Shown here: positions 60,201 to 64,000 of the stretch, piece after piece
How positions within the stretch are numbered: the stretch's first letter is position 1
Layout of the letters: each line of letters begins with the position of its first letter
Source of the DNA: Liolophura sinensis
Lineage: Eukaryota; Mollusca; Polyplacophora; Chitonida; Chitonidae
Reading direction: 5' to 3'
DNA length: 64,000 nt
Assembly (NCBI RefSeq): GCF_032854445.1
Contig: NC_088303.1
Span: 33,647,265 to 33,711,264 of the forward strand
Notes under the pieces: model-generated
What the model saw: only the letters and a program-made list of their open reading frames with translations
What the model was told of the DNA's origin: nothing
Database searches by the model: none
Made by a program: the position numbers and the translations under genes

Positions 60201-61879
60201 GAAAACTCGTTTAAAACGCCCAACCTCTCCATAAAACTCACCATTCATGCCACGTTGAGTCGCGACGGAAGCTGCATACTGATATGGCGCAATGGTTAAA
60301 GCGGGGAGGTGACGAAGAGTCGCAGCGATGAGAGGTACAAAAAGCCATGTGCTGAAACAGTAGAGAGTAAATATTATATTATAAAGTAACAAGATTTCGG
60401 GAACTCAAGATACACCCGTCTGGATCCATTTTCAAGTTGGCGGTACGTAAACACCTCAAGTTTGAAAGATCTAAGTGAATCCTTTCTGTACTGATATACT
60501 GTATAAACGTATCATAAGAAGGGGCTTAACTCTGTAAAATATTTGCTATCGACGTCCATTACTCAATATGCTTCTGGGTTAGTGGTAGAAAACATAAGCA
60601 TTCAAGTTTCAAAGCTATAAATTGATCGGTTCTGTTTATATAGTGTTAACAACACGAAGACCAAATATCATAACACTTGTTATCAAGGCCCATGTTTCAA
60701 GAGGCTGCTCGGCTAGTAGTAGAGACATAAGAATTCCAGTTTGCAACCTCTAAGTGAATTGGTTCTGGAGATACAGTGAAAACATTGACTGAAATTTATT
60801 TATTTATTTTTTTGATTGGTGTTTTACGCCGTACTCAAGAATATTTCATTTATACGACGTCGACCAGTATTATGTTGAGAGGAAATCGGGCAGAGCCCGG
60901 CGGAAACTCACGACCATTCGTAGGTTGCTGGCAGACCTTTCAACTTACGGCCAGAGAGGAAGCCAGCATGAGCTGACCTAAAGTTTACAAGCGGATGGAC
61001 ATCTGTAACAATGTCATACCATAATTCCACCCATTATTAACGAAGGGGATGAAAAAAACAACGACATAAAATTATCATAAAAGTTTAAAATATCTTGGTT
61101 TAGGCGATTTGGATGTACTCGTCCTGATATTAGAAGTCCCTCGTTTTGACCAGGCCTTCACCCACAAAGATGCAACATAGTGGAACTAAATTCAAAGTGC
61201 AAGAGACAATTGGCCATATGGCCATGTTATAAATGTAACAATGTGATATAAAGTAACTTAAAATCGTGTACCATGTACGCTGATCAAAATCCTTACAGAA
61301 TATAACAGTATTTTCTCACATGTTGCGCAATATTTTTCCATTTCCGATAAGTTTACCAAACGTTGGTAAGGAGCCAAACCACAAAGGGATGATAAAACCT
61401 AAACGTCCTATAGTAAGCATCCACGTATTTGCCTGCAAAAAAAATACACCAAAATATTAAATTTGTGCGTAACGTCGTATTCAAAAACATTTCGGTCAGG
61501 TTTAGGATGTTATGTAATATATGCAACGTACAAATGTGGAGTTTTGTAAATGTACTAGTCATTAAAAGTTGTTGAATAAGCAATCGAACTTAACGACGTA
61601 ACATCCACTAACATCCCATCGATTCTTAGGAAACCAAGACAGTACCTGCGCCAGGTACGCTGGCTCTGTAGTGTAGGCCTAACAACTTTCCGTAACAAGA
61701 TTTCATCGGCGACGACACTGTGTCATACTCACCTGTCCAAGTCTGGAGAAATCTGGCAAATAGTAGTAAAGCAGAGCTGTTACGGCGTGTCCCCCGCCCG
61801 ACTTGGCAACAACATTCCACCCATAACCCAGGACACCGATGAGAATAATGGTGGTGGTGACAGCTAATATGGAGATTAC
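54221..61879 (-). CDS. SLC6-like (neurotransmitter:sodium symporter) gene, 3' complete, 5' partial
   Basis: Exons found (minus strand, in order): 61733-61879, 61357-61432, 60242-60351, 59552-59641, [58818-58840 tentative], 58422-58514, 57536-57688, 57107-57203, 56303-56376, 55667-55813, 54221-54346. All have GT-AG borders. Phases join from 60351 to 59552 and from 58514 through to the stop; between 61357 and 60351 they do not, so an exon is missed or the frame is broken. The product is a multi-pass membrane protein. Segments match SLC6 landmarks: LPDFSRLGQANTWMLTIGRLG near TM6, LGLPFTTRAGYDILGIVDL near TM9, and SSDVIHLFSGNVISKKWLII near TM11. The polar 41-residue C-tail ends in VSSF. SLC6 proteins use Na+ to import amino acids or amines; the substrate here cannot be told. 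TM1-5 would lie beyond the Tc1 element or outside the window. The similarity is distant. Confidence 0.6.
54470..54900 (-). repeat. Irregular minisatellite (45-58 bp units), left block
   Basis: About nine units built on GATTGCNNTTTGGTAACTGAATGGGATGGATTGAATACCTG, spaced 42-58 bp apart, lie in the last intron of the SLC6-like gene. The overlapping minus-strand ORFs (142 and 166 codons) merely read the repeat and are not genes. The array resumes after the SINE at 55173. Confidence 0.85.
54903..55172 (+). mobile_element. Nearly full-length SINE inside the minisatellite
   Basis: It has the tRNA-like head (GCCTCCGTGGATCAGTTGGTTAGCGCGCTGG), the box B region, the core GTACGGCGTAAAACACCAATCAAAT and a (CAAT)n-type tail. 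It splits the minisatellite, so it inserted after that had formed. It is opposite in orientation to the host gene. Confidence 0.9.
55173..55245 (-). repeat. Minisatellite, right block
   Basis: TGGATTGAATATCTGATGAAATTACCGTATTGTCTTTTAGTAAATGAATGG continues the repeat units of 54470-54900 beyond the SINE. Confidence 0.8.
55416..55573 (-). mobile_element. tRNA-derived SINE of a different family
   Basis: The minus strand reads GACCCTGATAGCACAGTTGGTAGAGCGTCCGC (box A) and GGGTCAATCCTGGGTCGAG (box B), then a non-tRNA body ending near GGCTTACTTGCC. The acceptor stem does not pair properly as a tRNA and the sequence continues beyond it, so this is a SINE and not a tRNA gene. It lies in the last intron of the SLC6-like gene. 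Confidence 0.65.
56689..56940 (+). mobile_element. Nearly full-length SINE in an SLC6-like intron
   Basis: Head GGGCCTCCGTGGCTCAGTTGGTTAGCGCGCTAGCGCAGG, box B GAGTTCAAGTCC, core GTGCGGCGTAAAACACCAATC and A-rich tail. A few bases of the body are deleted (near GTCGTATGAAATATTC). Confidence 0.9.
57321..57363 (+). repeat. (AAAT)n microsatellite
   Basis: A run of AAATA/AATA units without an attached SINE core, lying in an intron. Confidence 0.85.
59851..60241 (-). repeat. 41-bp minisatellite reaching a splice donor
   Basis: AACYTCTCTATACAGTGATAGCTCGTTTATTACCTTCTTTT repeats about nine times. Unit starts are 59851, 59892, 59940, 59980, 60021, 60062, 60103, 60144 and 60185, mostly 41 bp apart. The last degenerate unit (from 60222) runs into the splice donor of the SLC6-like exon at 60242. 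Confidence 0.88.
60795..60985 (-). mobile_element. SINE, reversed, head missing
   Basis: The (ATTT)n tail, then TTTGATTGGTGTTTTACGCCGTACTCAAGAATATTTC, through to GGCCAGAGAGGAAGCCAGCATGAGCTG. It lies in an SLC6-like intron in the gene's own orientation. The tRNA-like head is not seen. Confidence 0.85.
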
Positions 61880-61903
61880 CTAAGAAAATAACACGAATCT
61901 ATA

Positions 61904-63440
61904 CTACCGGGCAAAAGAAACGTATAACTTTTAAATGCAGCTTTTTCTATTGAAAAATAAGTTGAATAAGTTTGAACGTTGTGCGAATACGTTTGCACAT
62001 AAGCACCCTGTGTACACGTCACTTTTTAACGAGATTCATTGAAATTGGTGTAAGACACCATGAAAAATCGGAAAAACAGAGTTTCGGGCCCTGTTGAAAA
62101 TTCTCGATAATGACCGCCGTATAAATACCGATGTAGCACATGGTAAGGGTGCAATACCATAAAAAACATCTAAGAGATGCCGAGACTCACACAAGCAGAA
62201 CGTGATAGAGCCACTGGCATGGCCGACATGGGGGCCAGCCAACACCACATTGCCAGAACATTCAATTGCAGTCAAGCCACCATCAGCAGACTGTTGGGTC
62301 GTTACCACCTAACAGGCAGGACACAAGATCGTCCCAGATCGGGCAGGCCAAGTGTTACAACGCCTGTACATCCGCACAATCCACCTGCGTAACCGGTTTG
62401 TGACGGCGACGTCAACGACGGAAACGGCACTGGGACACCCCATCAGCAGACGCACAGTCTTACGACGACTCCGCGTGAGTGGTATCAGAGACTATCGCCC
62501 CTTCCGTGGAATGGCATTGACTCCTCTACATCGTCAAAACAGGCTGCGTTGGGCAAGAGTTGTACGTCGATGGCAGCGACGAGACTGGGAAAGGGTGCTG
62601 TTCACTGATGAAAGCCGATATAACCTCTTCAGAAATGATGGTCGAATTCGTGTGTATCGACGCAGGGGAGAGCGATTGGCACAAAACTGCATTCAGAATG
62701 TCCACCCTTTTGGTGCTGGTGGGGTGCTTGTATGGGGCGGAATTTGTGGACAGGTGAGAACGAGATTGGTCATCATCCAGGGAAATCTGACTGGCCAAAG
62801 ATACCAAGATGAAATATTGGAACCTGTTGTGGTGCCATTCGTGCATCAACAGCAAAGGGGTATCCTTTTGCAGCAGGACAATGCACGACCTCATACCGCC
62901 AGAGTTGTACTAAATTATCTGGACACGGTTGATGTCAACGTACTGCCTTGGCCAGCACGATCGACAGACATGAATCCCTTAGAGCATCTGTGGGATCATC
63001 TTGATCGACGTCTGAGACAACGCGTCCCTCCCCCACAAGACAGGCAACAGCTCGAATAGGATTTATTTGAGGAGTGGGACAGAATTCCTGATGACGTCAT
63101 CCGGCGGCTGACGACTTCAATGAGGAGACGTATTTTGGCTTTAATTGATGCAATGGGTGCACACACACGCTACTAACGATCTGTCTTATGACATGATAGG
63201 ACATTAGGTACACCTTTTTAAGGGAGTCCCTTTACTTGCATTTGTGTAATTTTTCAGATTTACCCCATGCCTTCTTTACTCGGCCTGACAGTAAGTGTAA
63301 TATCCATATGGCTTTGAATTTTTGAACAGAACTTGGAAAATGGTTTATTGCAATATAATGCTTATCATGTTGATACTGTCTGTCTTTCTTTCTCTTTCTT
63401 GTGGTGCTGAACAAGGTTATACGTTTCTTTTGCCCAGTAG
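61904..63440 (+). mobile_element. Tc1-like DNA transposon (1537 bp)
   Basis: The 25-bp terminal inverted repeats CTACYGGGCAAAAGAAACGTATAAC lie at 61904-61928 and, reversed, at 63416-63440, with one mismatch. TA precedes the left end; the base pair after the right end is TT, so the TA target duplication is eroded. The enclosed transposase is broken. The left end is 24 bp from the acceptor of the SLC6-like exon at 61879. Confidence 0.9.
62177..63176 (+). pseudogene. Tc1-like transposase, frameshifted (DD34E)
   Basis: The start ATG is 62177. An N-terminal helix-turn-helix (about residues 1-60, MPRLTQAERDRATGMADM) should bind the terminal repeats. The frame shifts near 62350-62390 into a second frame that carries the catalytic core. 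Asp is in FTDESRY, Asp in QQDNARPHTA and Glu in NPLEHLWD, with 34 residues between the last two (DD34E, Tc1 type). A TAG at 63057-63059 interrupts the end, after which about 38 codons still read as transposase to the TAA at 63174-63176. It cannot give a full enzyme as it stands. Confidence 0.88.
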
Positions 63441-64000
63441 TTTATAATAGATCGATTAAAATTAAAGTTTTACATCGGTGAACGGAAGACTCGAGATAAT
63501 GCTTGGTGTTTAATTTTCCACTTGTAAGATGGCGCTCAGGTTTAAGATAGGACGAAGGAGATCCCCGTGAACATATTGTTAAACTGAGTTTGAACAAATA
63601 TTCAAAAATGTACATTAATCTGAGTAGTCTGGCACTTGAAAGCACCAGAGAATAAGGCTGGTTGCATGCATTTTTTTCCCACCAACACAGGGTAGTCTCC
63701 GCTGAATGACGTCATACAAGTCCAACCTTTACCAGCTGAAAGAGCTTTGTCATGTACTTTAGTGTTAAAAGAGCTACAGGAGTGACAAAAAGCATATCCA
63801 ATTTTCTCTACGAAATTGTTTGCTATTCTACATACGTTTGTGAAAACAAGGTCGTCGAAGAGTCCTGGAGTTAGTTGTGGAGTTAATCAGACGATTTGAT
63901 CCTCAATAAGACGTGGGTTTACAGTACAAGACGGAACGATTTTGGGCCCAACAAAAACAGTCGTACGCGTCTGGCCATTTTACGGCTGGAAGCAACGACA
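63441..64000. other. No gene recognised
   Basis: Upstream exons of the SLC6-like gene could lie here or beyond the window, but I found no exon with fitting splice sites and membrane-segment coding. Confidence 0.4.

Overview
The window looks like nuclear DNA of an invertebrate animal, most likely a lophotrochozoan and probably a mollusc. Genes are split into short exons with GT-AG introns, and non-coding DNA is AT-rich. Many copies of a tRNA-headed SINE end in a 'GTACGGCGTAAAACACC' core plus (AAAT)n. There are also Tc1-like and Gypsy-like elements. The species cannot be fixed from sequence alone.

Layout. (1) 1-5091: no clear gene, except a vanin/biotinidase-like exon on the minus strand (2790-3299). 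Its 5' splice-site end has been copied as a 73-bp tandem array (3300-4030). (2) 5092-31652: four head-to-tail copies of a 6.58-kb unit plus a 222-bp fifth start. Each unit carries one seven-exon minus-strand gene that no long ORF reveals. I assembled it from splice sites: every exon phase joins, giving 261 codons. The product starts with a signal-peptide-like leader, then a second hydrophobic segment, a polybasic stretch, a small two-cysteine loop and a GC-rich 121-residue C-terminal exon. I recognise no family. Units 1, 3 and 4 are intact; unit 2 has three coding indels. CRE-like sites sit just upstream of each start. This is my leading candidate for something undescribed. (3) 31653-37869: SINE remnants, no clear gene. 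(4) 37870-40632: one intronless 920-codon ORF for an acidic, probably disordered protein of unknown family. (5) 40633-45560: SINEs, fold-backs and a (TA)n tract. (6) 45240-52619: nested retroelement remains, with a broken reverse-transcriptase piece, an inverted LTR fragment and a decayed Gypsy-type element. In that element integrase precedes the RT/RNase H remnant, and a tailless SINE sits in the protease region. (7) 54221-61879: minus-strand exons of an SLC6-like (neurotransmitter:sodium symporter) gene, with the 3' end complete and the N-terminus missing. Its introns hold SINEs and minisatellites, and a Tc1-like element (61904-63440) lies directly next to the most upstream exon found.

The duplicated gene, the vanin-like exon and the SLC6-like gene are all on the minus strand; nothing shows that they work together. 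The recurring theme is repeats that touch splice sites: the 73-bp array at the vanin-like acceptor, the 41-bp minisatellite at an SLC6-like donor, and the Tc1 element 24 bp from an SLC6-like acceptor. Exon models rest on reading by eye, without transcripts or database searches.
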